This document shows, in pieces, positions 23,360 through 32,775 of a DNA stretch of 64,000 nucleotides (the first letter of the stretch is position 1; every line of letters starts with the position of its first letter). This DNA comes from Steinernema hermaphroditum (lineage: Eukaryota; Nematoda; Chromadorea; Rhabditida; Steinernematidae), in assembly GCA_030435675.1 (NCBI GenBank), contig CM059625.1:6138001-6202000 (forward strand). Direction: 5' to 3'. A program made the translations under genes and the position numbers. The notes beneath the pieces are model-generated. The model saw nothing but the letters and a program-made list of their open reading frames with translations, did not search any database and was not told the origin of the DNA.

Positions 23360-25061
23360 TTAAAACATAGAAGAAGCGAGGATCACTGTGAGAAGTGCGC
23401 CGGCGATAGAAGCGGAAACAGCCCCATTCTTCTTGGGTGCTTCTGTCTTGGGCGCCTCGGTGGTGGCAGTTGAGGGCGCTGCTGTAACTACCGGTTGCGA
23501 ACCTTCGCAGACGCATTTTAGTACTCCATTTGCAGGGTTTAAGTGATCATTGTTTTGAGAATTTTAAATAATTGTCATACCGTAAGTTCGATTGGAACAT
23601 TGGCACGTCTGTTTCTGAGTTGGCTGGACGGAATTGTCACACGTCTGACCATTGTTACACGAGCATTGACACGAGGCTTGCTAAAATGAGTTTTATAGTA
23701 AGCGACGACTTTGTTGCTTGACCTGGTTGTTCGAAGGGGCGGCGTTGTTTGTGCTACAAGAATTGCACTGGTTGCAGGTGTTTCGACATCCGCAGTTCGA
23801 TGTCTTCTAAACAGGTAAAGAAAAGGGCTTATGTGTGATTTGTCCTGTCGTACCTGTGGCGATGAAGTTGTCGAAGTAACTTCATTTGTTCGGCATGCGC
23901 AGCTTTGCTTCAATAGAAAAATAGAGAAGTGAGACTTCTTTGTTAACATACCTGGCAGCAGGGCGCTTCCTGTTTTTTGTTCCCACTCGTACAACCGCTC
24001 TAAAATAAAAAAAAATAAAATGTTGTATTTTAATGACATTGATACTCTGCAGCAGTTATCGTTTGTGCTTGCTCCGGAACATTTCTGACCCTGAAAAGAG
24101 AAGGCGTATGAAAGGTATACTGTAGTACTCTTACACATGAAGAGTCGGCGTTAGCAGTTGCAACGTCAGATGTACAGGGGTTGGTGCATGCGCTCTAAGA
24201 AGTAACCTTTTCATAGGAAAAGGCATAGCAGCGTACCTTTTCAATTTCTAACAAGCTGCTTTTTGTTTCGAAAGCTTTTTTCTTCAGATTTTCGAGCATC
24301 TCTTTGGCCTGCTCTTCTGTGTATCTTTTGTGCCGCAGATTGATAAAGTCATCCACCATTTTCTTGCTGTTCAGGAGCTCTTCGAGCTGGCTTTCCAGCC
24401 TCACTATTTTCTGCATCGTAAGGTTTCGGTAGTAAGCAGCGATTCCCGGGTTAGCAATGCGACTGGTCTCAAAAATGTCTTGCTCCAGCTTCTTGAGTTC
24501 TTCGGCGAAACTCTTGACCTTATTATCGAACAGGACTTTTCTGTCCGATGGAGCAGTTGTTGTGCTGGTGGGTACATTTGCTTTCTGGAATGTCATTGGT
24601 AAATATTTTACACATCGCGTTCTGCTTACCAAACGACTGAAAGTGGTGGAATGGTATTTCAGTTCGTTGGCGAACTTCTTTAGAGCATCATCTAACGTCT
24701 TAGCTACTTCATTTTTCCTTACACTAACAACATCTCTCACGTCGTCTTTAAGATCTTTCAACGCTTTGTCCCATACGACGTCAAACTCAAGAGTAAGAAT
24801 TTTTCCCTTAAGATCTTTAAGTTGCTTCTCAAGTACCGCAAGGCTACTTAGGAGACGTTCCGTGGTGAATGGTTCTGGGAAGTGCGTAATCAAATAATCA
24901 GCAGAATACTTCTTCGTAAACTCCAGCAGCACTGCATTCGAAACAGTCTTGAAAGCGGCTTCACACGTAGGTCCACAGCCGTCTACCGAAGTACCGTCAT
25001 GCACGAAACTGTTTCCGACGTGCAGCGAAGTGGCGCAGAGCAACAACAATAACAGCTTCAT
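23360..25061 (-). CDS. Secreted helical protein with exon-encoded cysteine modules, probably GPI-anchored
   Basis: I do not recognise this family. Exons are 25061-24630, 24584-24237, 24194-24135, 24090-24046, 23999-23952, 23907-23854, 23806-23723, 23680-23581 and 23523-23360 (444 residues). Start ATG 25061 opens a signal peptide (MKLLLLLLCATSLHVGNS). Residues about 25-260 are charged, heptad-like helix (for example EKQLKDLKGKILTLE and LESQLEELLNSKKMVDD), interrupted by a TSTTTAPSDR linker. Then come small exons, each encoding a cysteine module: CTNPC, QKCSG..NDNCC, SGCTSG..APCC, QSCACRTN, NCGCRNTCNQCNSC, ASCQCSCNNGQTC and QKQTCQCSN. The last exon has a threonine/proline stalk and a hydrophobic C-terminus (AGALLTVILASS) that looks like a GPI-attachment signal. 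Most introns are phase 0, so modules could be gained or skipped without frame damage. The acceptor of the last exon (ATGGAG) is weak. Confidence 0.75.
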
Positions 25062-26384
25062 ATCGAACTTGGTGCAAACAAAACTGTCCACAGTTACGGC
25101 TGTCCTTGTTTCTCTTTATATTAACGCCGTGGCGAACACACGGAGACGCCCCTTTCAGACAACGATGCGCGCTGTGTCACGAGGAATTCCTTTATTGTCT
25201 TTGAGGCCCGATTTCGGCGCTTCTGTACTTAGCCATGGACAAAAGCGGATTGCGGATGGTGGACAAAAGATGTTCAATTTCTTTAGCATTTGTAGGTGAC
25301 GAATTTTTTCCATAACTGTACAGGTTGCGCTTTCTCAAATTCGTACAGTCGAGACTGTTTTGCATTGTAAGTGTGCCCTTAAACTTGAAGTTTGCATAAG
25401 TTAACGTGTAAACGTTATGAAAATTTTAGTCTGACTAGGAAACTCTCCAACTTTTCTTTATTTTTGGCCTTGGAACAAATTTCAAATTTGTACTGATGTG
25501 ATACACTCAAGACATAAACACAAATTCCACTCTGCGCCTGGAAGTACGAGCTTCATATATCATTTATTGGGTTGGTGCATGGGAAATGGCCGATGATATA
25601 AACATGCCATAATTTCACAACGTTTGCTCCCAGGGCATAACCGATAGGCGCGATGCTGAGTACAGTGAAGTCGCGCCATACACCATGTTTGGTAGCGTGT
25701 CTGTTACATTCTTCTCTATATTGGAGGTCGATTCTATCTTAAGGGCCATTTTTTCGGCACCTCGAGATGGCGAAATGGTATATGGGCTTTCTATGGTACT
25801 AATTGTGTGATGGGTGGTGGATGCTTTAAACCATGCACATCCTTGGGGCTTTGTCCAAGAATTGTGCACATTATGAATTTCGTGTGCACATAATTTCAAA
25901 CGTGCGCACATAATTAATTTCATAAGAAGGTAAAGTTAGGATTTTCTTGCTTCTACGCTTCGCTAGAAAGTAAATTTCGGATTTTCTTGCTTCTAGGGGG
26001 TTTCCAATTGGTTAAGTATTATAACAGGCAACAGAGGCATGCGGTAGGTGGCTACCACTCACATCTACCTCGCCCACATAGCGATTCCACGAGCTCATTT
26101 CAACTTTAAGGAAAAAAGGGTCAACAGTGGAAAAATGACCCTTGGATTCTCAAAAAATACGACTACCGAAGGCCGTGTATTTTCAAGCTCACCTCCACGC
26201 GTTTACACATGACATTATTAGAGAAAATCACTTAGAATAAGGTGAGGAGGTCGAAAATCGGACTCAAAACATTTTTCGATTTTAAACCTCGCGTACTATG
26301 TTGGCCATAAAGCGGACTGAAGTTGTGCATAAGAACCTAGACTGGTCTTGCTTTGCCGTACTTGCCGTCTTAGGCGTTCCATTA
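25062..26384. other. Spacer before the nested mobile elements
   Basis: No gene supported. It contains a short direct repeat GGATTTTCTTGCTTCTA (about 25938 and 25979) and AT-rich DNA. The promoter of the minus-strand secreted-protein gene should lie near 25070-25200. Confidence 0.45.
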
Positions 26385-26620
26385 AGGCCTGGTCATACTC
26401 GGCGGAATATTCCGCGCGCGCGGAACAAATCCATCGTAAATCGTGTTCCGCGGAATATTCCGCGCGCACGGAACACGAAAAATGTTCCGCAGGTGGTCAT
26501 ACTTTGTTCCGCGGATCACCGGCACCACCCGCCGCGATCTTTGTTCCGCGGATCATTTTTCTTGTTCCATGGTCTGCCATGGAATTTTTCGATGTTCCGC
26601 GGAACAAATGTGTGGTCTTA
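26385..26620. repeat. Palindrome-rich left end of the Harbinger-like element
   Basis: Three clustered copies of GGAATATTCCGCGCGC-type palindromes and GTTCCGCGG motifs, with TGGTCATACT at 26389 and again at 26492. The counterpart is at 33143-33215. Confidence 0.6.
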
Positions 26621-26778
26621 GAGGGATTTTGGCCGTGTTTGTCAGGTCTGCGCACGGAATGCGCTGCTATAAGAGTGAATTGAGTCGCCGCTGTTGGTCA
26701 ATGGTCATACTTGTCGTTCTTTGTGCTTTCCAAGCACTTTTGGACCTATTTGAATCGGCTTTCTCGTCGCGCAGTCAT

Positions 26779-26956
26779 GATGATTTCCGCGCAGCCAGTC
26801 GTTGGGACTGGCGCGGGTCTCAGCGCAACACGCTGAGAGGGTACGGTATTTTGGGCCAGAAGGGTAATAGGACGCCGCAACGGGTGTTGCGTCATCTTGC
26901 TTGACAGTTCAGCGTTCGGTAGTCGTGGTTTTGTTGTACTCTCTTAGTGAAGTTAA
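26779..26956 (+). repeat. DIRS/PAT split repeat A1
   Basis: 178 bp beginning GATGATTTCCGCGCAGCC and ending AGTGAAGTTAA; matches A2 at 30204-30381. Likely to contain the promoter for the gag/pol block. Confidence 0.92.
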
Positions 26957-27354
26957 TCGAAATAGCTTTCTGTGAAGTTTGTGGAGTTAAGTTTTGATAC
27001 GATTTTCGAACTCCAAAAAACGCGTGGTGCCTGTTTCGGGAACGGCGAAATTCGAAATTTGTGGTATTGCTCCGTATCAAGAGGCGAGAGCTCGCGCACT
27101 TGTGGTGCAATATACGGCCGTCGAAGTTCCGGTCAGATAGTGCTGCGTGATTCGGATAAGGTTTCCGAGTGCATAACCGGTCGAAGTTGCCCGGCAGTCA
27201 GTATTGGGAGCACGCGCAGGTGTTCGAGCGCAGTAGAAAGCCAGTGGGCTTACTTCATAACTGGGAGTAACGTACAGATCTTTTGCAGGACTTGTGCGTA
27301 ATTTCGCGACGCAGCGCGTCCGCTCCACCCTCTTAGTGAACAACTTTCGGAAAA

Positions 27355-27399
27355 GTAAGTACGTGCGACAAGAGGTCGGTACTAACGGACATATTGTAG
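27355..27399 (+). promoter_or_regulatory. Predicted 5'-leader intron immediately before the gag ATG
   Basis: GTAAGTAC donor, TACTAAC branch-like site and ATTGTAG acceptor within 45 bp, leaving one A before ATG 27401. Suggests that the retroelement mRNA is spliced in its leader. Confidence 0.6.
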
Positions 27400-27400
27400 A

Positions 27401-28128
27401 ATGAGCGATCAAGTTGAAAGCCCGCAAGGGAGCGAGAAGTTCGACCATCTGTTTGCGTTGATGGAAAAAGTCGCCGAGAAGGTCGACACGCTCGAGGCCA
27501 AGCAGCAGCAAGCAGCTGTTAAAGAGAAGCCGCTGAAGAGCACGCGTCTGGACGTCCAGGTCCAGCTCAACGCCGAGTGGATCAACCGGCTGAACCAGCT
27601 TGCCGCTGAGGTCGGCGAGAATCAATCGTTGAGTGCCCTTATCGAGGACATGAAGGCACGTAACATGTTGTTGCGCAAGGGCGATGCCCAACCAAGTTTC
27701 TTCAAGTTTTTCGAAGATAGGCAGTCGGCCCACCCCGAGATGTCACTCGCTCAGTGCGTACAAGAAGCGTTGGATAAATTCACCGAGATTGAGGCTGCTC
27801 GGCCGGCACAGCTGCCCAGTGCGACCAGAAAGCGGCCCTTTCCGGTAAGCGGATATGGAACGTGGGAATGCCGCAGTGTGTTTGATTGTAGCGCAGCGGC
27901 GGAGGTGGAGCCCGCACGTCCGTCGCGTTCAACTACCGGGACAACCAGATTGCAAGCCTGGCAGCACAAGTCCAGCAGCTGCAGCAGCAAACGCAGTATG
28001 CTATCGGAGGTTATGGAGCTCCGCAACAGTTTGCAAGGAGGCCCGCGCAGTCAATGTGTTACAACTGCAAAGGTTACGGACACCTGGCCAAGCAGTGTCC
28101 GCAAGGAGCAAGCTCAAGTCGGCAGTGA
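27401..28128 (+). CDS. gag: Retroelement Gag with CCHC zinc knuckle (spliced form)
   Basis: Nucleocapsid-type protein made if the intron 27845-27891 is removed (exons 27401-27844 and 27892-28128, 226 residues). The N-terminal part has a coiled-coil stretch (HLFALMEKVAEKVDTLEA). The second exon has a glutamine-rich segment (LAAQVQQLQQQTQYA) and a perfect zinc knuckle CYNCKGYGHLAKQC (CX2CX4HX4C). The knuckle lies in a different frame from the N-terminus, and only splicing joins them. The intron has a GTAAGC donor and a TTGATTGTAG acceptor. The unspliced RNA instead reads on into pol. Confidence 0.82.
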
Positions 28129-30049
28129 GGACCCGCTTAGTGCAGCAGCTAACAGCGTTGTCGGTAAGCTGAAGTCTTGTGTTAGTTTTTGGGAACGCTT
28201 GCATTCGCCAGGGTGGGTCTTGGACGTAATTTTACGGGGATACGCACTCCCTTTTAAAGCAAACGGGGAGGTGCCCACGTTTTATAAGTCGAATGCGCAT
28301 ATGAACGCACGGGACCAGGAATTTGTACGAAATGAAATAGAGGCGCTACTGGCAGCGGGAGCCATCAGCGCGAGTCCGGCCAAACCGCGCGTCGTCAGCC
28401 CCATGGCCGTTGTGCACAACGGTAGCAAACCGAGACTGATAATTGATCTCTCATGGTTGAACGGCTTTCTAGAACAAAAGTCGGTGACTTTCGAGCGGTT
28501 GGAAAACGTAGCCGCCATGCTTCCAAAGGGGGGGTTTTTGGCGTCTTTCGACATGAAGTCAGGGTACCATCACGTTGAAATTCGCGAGGCGCACAGACAA
28601 TTCTTAGGCATTGAGTGGCGCGGGAAATTTTTCGTGTTTAACGTGCTCCCTTTTGGGCTGTCGTCAGCCCCGATGTTATTTACGAAGCTGTTCCGTCCGC
28701 TATTAGCCAAGTGGCGCGAAGCGGGAATCACCTGCGCTTTGTACCTTGACGACGGGCTCATTTTCGCTCCAACTGACTCGCTTTGTGCAGATTATGTGCG
28801 TGTGGTGAGACAAGATTTAGCGCTCGCGGGCGTGGTTACATCGGAGGCCAAATGCCAGTGGCGCCCAGTGCAGCGACTGACATGGCTCGGGTTCGAAATT
28901 GACTTGGCAAAATATATCGTGCAGATTTCGCAAAAGCGCATGCACAAGCTCCTATGCCGGGTGTCCGATATGCTGCAGACCCAATCCCCGTCAAAGCAGG
29001 AACGAATGCAGCTGGGGGGATCGCTAGCATCCATAGGCTTTGTGTTTGGGCCGGTAACATCACTAAAAGGGAGGAGCTTGCACGCCACCCTCGCTGCAAT
29101 GGAGGAATTGCCAGCTAAAGCACGCCAACCACTCTCAGCTAGTGAATCATCAGACCTTAGGTGGTGGCTAGCCAATGCGCAACAGCGAAACTGTCGATCT
29201 TTGGAGACAGTGGGCACATCGCGCCGCTTAGCAACAGACGCGTCGGGAACGGGAGCAGGAGCGGTGTTGTGGCACACCAACGGTTCGACGGTGCGCACCG
29301 CCAGGAATTTCGAGCCTGGCGAGCGGGGAGAATCCAGCACTTACAGGGAGGTCGCAGCCGTCCTTTTCGCGCTCAGGGCTTTTTCAAATGAGCTTAAAGG
29401 CGCGAAAATCCTCGTCCAAGTGGACAACCAAGGGGCAGTAAGCATTGTCAAGAAAGGGAGCAGCCTCTCAAAGTTGCAGAAATTAGCGGAGAGCATATTT
29501 GACTGGGCCGAAAGCGTCGGTTCGGAGGTCGTGCCGGTCTGGGTGCCGAGGGAGGAAAATTCACTAGCAGACGAAGCAAGCCGGTTGCTCGATAGGGACG
29601 ACTGGGGTATTCAACCCGATGTTTTTAATTTATGCGCGCAGCGCTGGGGGCAGCCCTCATTAGATGCCTTCGCGAATTCGCGCAACGCGCAATGCAGGCG
29701 ATTTCTGTCGCGGTACGCAGAGGTGGGCGCGGAAGCAGTAGACGCGTTTGCTTCGTCATGGGCGAACGAGTTTGTGTGGGCTGTACCACCGCCGCGCCTT
29801 ATCCCAGACGTAGTAGCACACATGGTCCGGAACGGGTCTCGTGCCATTTTGGGGATCCCGTATTGGCCATCAAACTTGTTCTTCCCATCGGTGCGGACAG
29901 GCCTTACTTGGCAATGGTTCGTAAAGGATGTCATTTGGTTCGAACAGGGATCCGAGCTGTTCATTCCGTCTACCTACGAAAATTCCGTTTTCAACAGCCC
30001 GCGATCCCCATTCCCCTTTTGCTTCTTGCTTGTCGATTGCGCGCTTTAG
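27401..30049 (+). CDS. pol: Gag-Pol: reverse transcriptase and RNase H of PAT-like element (unspliced form)
   Basis: An 882-codon uninterrupted frame that copies element RNA into DNA. It shares its first 148 codons with Gag, then runs through a low-complexity linker instead of the zinc knuckle. RT motifs: LIIDLSWLN, SFDMKSGYHHVEI (first Asp), LPFGLSSAPMLFT, and the catalytic YLDD within CALYLDDGLIF. RNase H motifs: LATDASGTGAGAV, STYREVAAVLFAL, VQVDNQGAV and NSLADEASR, supplying the four acids. The C-terminal part (AVDAFASSWANEFVW, then GIPYWPSNLFFPS) is the extra domain typical of DIRS-type elements. All catalytic residues look intact. The stop is followed within 21 bp by the B1 poly(A) signal. 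Pol may alternatively start at an internal site. Confidence 0.92.
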   Translation: MSDQVESPQGSEKFDHLFALMEKVAEKVDTLEAKQQQAAVKEKPLKSTRLDVQVQLNAEWINRLNQLAAEVGENQSLSALIEDMKARNMLLRKGDAQPSFFKFFEDRQSAHPEMSLAQCVQEALDKFTEIEAARPAQLPSATRKRPFPVSGYGTWECRSVFDCSAAAEVEPARPSRSTTGTTRLQAWQHKSSSCSSKRSMLSEVMELRNSLQGGPRSQCVTTAKVTDTWPSSVRKEQAQVGSEDPLSAAANSVVGKLKSCVSFWERLHSPGWVLDVILRGYALPFKANGEVPTFYKSNAHMNARDQEFVRNEIEALLAAGAISASPAKPRVVSPMAVVHNGSKPRLIIDLSWLNGFLEQKSVTFERLENVAAMLPKGGFLASFDMKSGYHHVEIREAHRQFLGIEWRGKFFVFNVLPFGLSSAPMLFTKLFRPLLAKWREAGITCALYLDDGLIFAPTDSLCADYVRVVRQDLALAGVVTSEAKCQWRPVQRLTWLGFEIDLAKYIVQISQKRMHKLLCRVSDMLQTQSPSKQERMQLGGSLASIGFVFGPVTSLKGRSLHATLAAMEELPAKARQPLSASESSDLRWWLANAQQRNCRSLETVGTSRRLATDASGTGAGAVLWHTNGSTVRTARNFEPGERGESSTYREVAAVLFALRAFSNELKGAKILVQVDNQGAVSIVKKGSSLSKLQKLAESIFDWAESVGSEVVPVWVPREENSLADEASRLLDRDDWGIQPDVFNLCAQRWGQPSLDAFANSRNAQCRRFLSRYAEVGAEAVDAFASSWANEFVWAVPPPRLIPDVVAHMVRNGSRAILGIPYWPSNLFFPSVRTGLTWQWFVKDVIWFEQGSELFIPSTYENSVFNSPRSPFPFCFLLVDCAL

Positions 30050-30061
30050 GCTTCTTGCCTC

Positions 30062-30203
30062 CTGAACTGAATAAAGCGACACCTCCTCTCAATGTGTTCG
30101 GAAGGTGGTCGTGGGTTTGGGAAGGGGTACTTCGCCAGTAGGGCACTGGCGTAGCGGAAATGCGCTTTTCCGCGGAGAGCAGCGCAGCGAACGGAGCGGA
30201 AAT
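30062..30203 (+). repeat. DIRS/PAT split repeat B1 (with poly(A) signal)
   Basis: 142 bp from CTGAACTGAATAAAGCGA to GAACGGAGCGGAAAT. It holds AATAAA at 30070-30075, 21 bp after the pol stop codon, and directly abuts A2. Confidence 0.92.
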
Positions 30204-30381
30204 GATGATTTCCGCGCAGCCAGTCGTTGGGACTGGCGCGGGTCTCAGCGCAACACGCTGAGAGGGTACGGTATTTTGGGCCAGAAGGGTAATAGGACGC
30301 CGCAACGGGTGTTGCGTCATCTTGCTTGACAGTTCAGCGTTCGGTAGTCGTGGTTTTGTTGTACTCTCTTAGTGAAGTTAA
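30204..30381 (+). repeat. DIRS/PAT split repeat A2
   Basis: Second copy of A, placed just upstream of the recombinase start codon (30413), so probably its promoter. Confidence 0.92.
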
Positions 30382-30412
30382 GTTCCACCCACCCACCCGG
30401 CATTCGACAGCA

Positions 30413-31459
30413 ATGCAACCCAGGAAGTCAACAGTGTCAACAGTGGAGGGTTCACCAACTAATTGCTTTGCTTTAGACCCGTGCATGATCGTTCGTCGGA
30501 TGGTACGAGGCTTCGCGACGTCCGAAGTGGCCGACCTAGCAGGGGAGATGCTCCAAGCTTCTCGGGAGATGACGACTCGGCACGTCTATGTGCGGATTGT
30601 GCGGAAGTTTCAAGAGTGGAGAGGAGCACGAGCAACCTCAGCTCCCAGCGTGGAAGAGATTCTGGCGTTCCTCGCCAAGAAATTCAGTGACTCCAAATCA
30701 GCCGCCTCGACGCAACAGACGGCAGCAGCGCTCAAGTGGAAGATGAAGTTCAATCCCGGCCCCAACCCACTCAATTCGGTTTGGATCACAACTCTACTAG
30801 AAGGAGTGCGGCGCAGCGGAAGAAGTCCCATCCACCGCGAGAAGATCTCGGAAGCCCATCTTCGCCGACTGGCCCTCTGGGAAGCGAAGGACAGGAAGGA
30901 TCACCGCATCCGCACTCTCTTGGCAGTGTTGTACGCTGGTTGCCTGCGTCCGGCCGAAGGCATCGGACTACAAACCCGCTCAGTGCATATCGACAAGACG
31001 CGTATGGTTCTCAGCATCATCAAGGACAAGACACACAAGGAAGGCGCAGCTCGCAAGGTTGTCATCCAGCGTGCCCCAGGGCCCTTTTGTGCAGTGAAAC
31101 TGATGTCTGACTGGCTGCAGATGGCTCCGCGATCCCCATTCGTATTTGCTAATTTCAACGATGCTTGTAGGCCGATGAGCTATGATTCCGCTCGGAAGGA
31201 ATGGAAGCGCGTAGCAGCGGCTCTCGGCATCCCGGAGAGCATCGGTTTACACGGTTTCTGCGGCGGGGCAGCGACTCAAGCCATCGAAGATGGAGCCCCA
31301 GTGGATGAAATAATGCGACATGGCCGATGGAAGCGAATGGAGACCCTGAAAGCCTATGTGGAATCCTCGGAGAAGACGACCCCAACGGCATCCTCGCTAC
31401 TCTCTCGGTTGGAGATGCAAACCATGGAAGATCCGCAGGAGAAGCCGCCGACCCGCTGA
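30413..31459 (+). CDS. Tyrosine recombinase of PAT-like element (active-site Arg replaced)
   Basis: Site-specific recombinase that inserts the circular cDNA. It has 348 residues from ATG 30413, just after repeat A2; the frame is open upstream into A2. The catalytic domain shows the first Arg in AGCLRPAEGIGL, Lys in IIKDKTHKEG, His in LHGFCGGAAT, then RHGRW (His) and AYVE (Tyr nucleophile). At the HxxR position the residue is Cys (codon 31259-31261, TGC), which one C-to-T change from CGC would explain. The rest is intact, so this copy is probably inactive or very weak in recombination, though it may still be mobilised by a sister copy. Confidence 0.9.
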   Translation: MQPRKSTVSTVEGSPTNCFALDPCMIVRRMVRGFATSEVADLAGEMLQASREMTTRHVYVRIVRKFQEWRGARATSAPSVEEILAFLAKKFSDSKSAASTQQTAAALKWKMKFNPGPNPLNSVWITTLLEGVRRSGRSPIHREKISEAHLRRLALWEAKDRKDHRIRTLLAVLYAGCLRPAEGIGLQTRSVHIDKTRMVLSIIKDKTHKEGAARKVVIQRAPGPFCAVKLMSDWLQMAPRSPFVFANFNDACRPMSYDSARKEWKRVAAALGIPESIGLHGFCGGAATQAIEDGAPVDEIMRHGRWKRMETLKAYVESSEKTTPTASSLLSRLEMQTMEDPQEKPPTR

Positions 31460-31543
31460 GTGCATGATTTGTGTTGTTGTTGTTATAGTGTGTTGTCTTT
31501 GAGTTCATGTGTGTGTTGTTTGGTTGAGATTGTGGACTACTGA

Positions 31544-31685
31544 CTGAACTGAATAAAGCGACACCTCCTCTCAATGTGTTCGGAAGGTGGTCGTGGGTTT
31601 GGGAAGGGGTACTTCGCCAGTAGGGCACTGGCGTAGCGGAAATGCGCTTTTCCGCGGAGAGCAGCGCAGCGAACGGAGCGGAAAT
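31544..31685 (+). repeat. DIRS/PAT split repeat B2 (with poly(A) signal)
   Basis: Second copy of B, with AATAAA at 31552-31557, 93 bp after the recombinase stop codon; its end is the right border of the element. Confidence 0.92.
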
Positions 31686-31736
31686 ATACTCTATGTTAGC
31701 TATGTACTAATGCTCAGATGCGTTATTTAGAGGTTT

Positions 31737-32674
31737 ATGATGGATAAGTGCCACGAAGAGATCATTCCTGGAGAAGAGGAGTTGGCGCTCGTGCGCGAAG
31801 AAAACGAACTTGATACTTCACATACACTGCCGAGAACGAAACGAAAGAGGAAGGATACATCCAGCATTCAGCCGTGGATTGGTACGGATTATACCGAAGA
31901 CGACGTGAAACGTCTCATCATCAAAGAAGTACAGTCTCAAGAGTTCGTCTGGGCGGAAAGCCATCCAGACTACAAGAACACTTACAAGAAGACTGTAGTG
32001 TTTGAAAGTATTGCGAAGAGAATAAATAACGATACTGGAATGGACCTAAATGGCAAGTTCCTCGTACCGTAACTTACGCTTCTCATCTTTTTTAGGCCAG
32101 TATGTCGGAGAAACGTGGGGACTTCTCCACAAATATTACAAGAACAACGTCAAAGGAAAGAAGCCGAAGACAGGAGATGGATTAGATGCCAGTGCGAAGA
32201 CCCACTGGAAGTTCAGCAAAGATCTCTCTTTTCTGCAGGAATCAAGGTCGGCAATTAAAACGTACGTCTGTCGTCTGCTCTCATGTCATTATGAGTTTTA
32301 GGCCGCGTCTCCTGCTTTCGCAGGGCTCGGTCTCCAACTACGAGTATCTCTCGCAAATTGATGTCGTTGAAGGAATTGGAGATGATCCAATCAGCATTGA
32401 AGGACCATCCTCGACCCAAACGGTTCAGTCATCACACGAGCCGCATGTGCATCGCCAGAAGAAGAGCATTGATTCCGTTGACGCCGCAATTATTTCTACT
32501 GCAGATACGATTAAGGAGCAAATTGCACGGACCGTTACCGAAGCCACGTTTGGTCATTACGTGCAGAAGATATTTACCGACGTCGAAGAAAAGAATCGTC
32601 GCCTCGCCGTTCAAATGAAACATGAGATTTTGGAGATTTGTAATAAATATGAGTTGTTGTGCCTGGACATTTAG
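31737..32674 (+). CDS. MADF-BESS protein of Harbinger-like element
   Basis: DNA-binding partner protein of PIF/Harbinger transposons. Exons are 31737-32052, 32096-32261 and 32302-32674 (284 residues). A MADF (Myb/SANT-like) domain spans about residues 58-160: FVWAESHPDYKNTYKK and later HWKFSKDLSFLQ. The C-terminus FGHYVQKIFTDVEEKN followed by helical sequence matches a BESS motif, used for protein contacts. The first intron appears to be GC-AG type (GCAAGT donor); no GT donor nearby keeps frame. The start is two consecutive ATGs; the gene begins 51 bp after the right border of the inserted retroelement, so its original promoter lies about 4.9 kb away on the other side. Confidence 0.78.
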
Positions 32675-32775
32675 GAAAAAATGCATTGTTTCCTATGAGC
32701 ATCATTCGTTTGTGCTGTTTCTCGGACGAATACAGTTTTTTTTGTGCAAATTTAGCAATATATACATGTTTCCAG

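Larger units (their letters stand above)
26779..31685 (+). mobile_element. Full-length PAT-like (DIRS superfamily) tyrosine-recombinase retrotransposon
   Basis: Split direct repeats in the order A1 (26779-26956), coding block 1, B1 (30062-30203), A2 (30204-30381), coding block 2, B2 (31544-31685) are the hallmark of PAT/Ngaro-type DIRS elements. A copies are 178 bp and B copies 142 bp, near-identical within each pair. Block 1 encodes Gag and RT-RNase H, and block 2 a tyrosine recombinase. There is no target duplication: the outer junctions share only AT (26777-26778 and 31684-31685), as expected for recombinase integration of a circle. Confidence 0.93.

Noticed and set aside
23253..23516. Minus-strand frame overlapping the last exon of the secreted-protein gene
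   Set aside because: Wrong frame; the spliced frame with the threonine-rich stalk and hydrophobic tail explains the region.
27077..27733. 218-codon minus-strand frame opposite gag
   Set aside because: Shadow of the gag coding strand and leader; no family resemblance.
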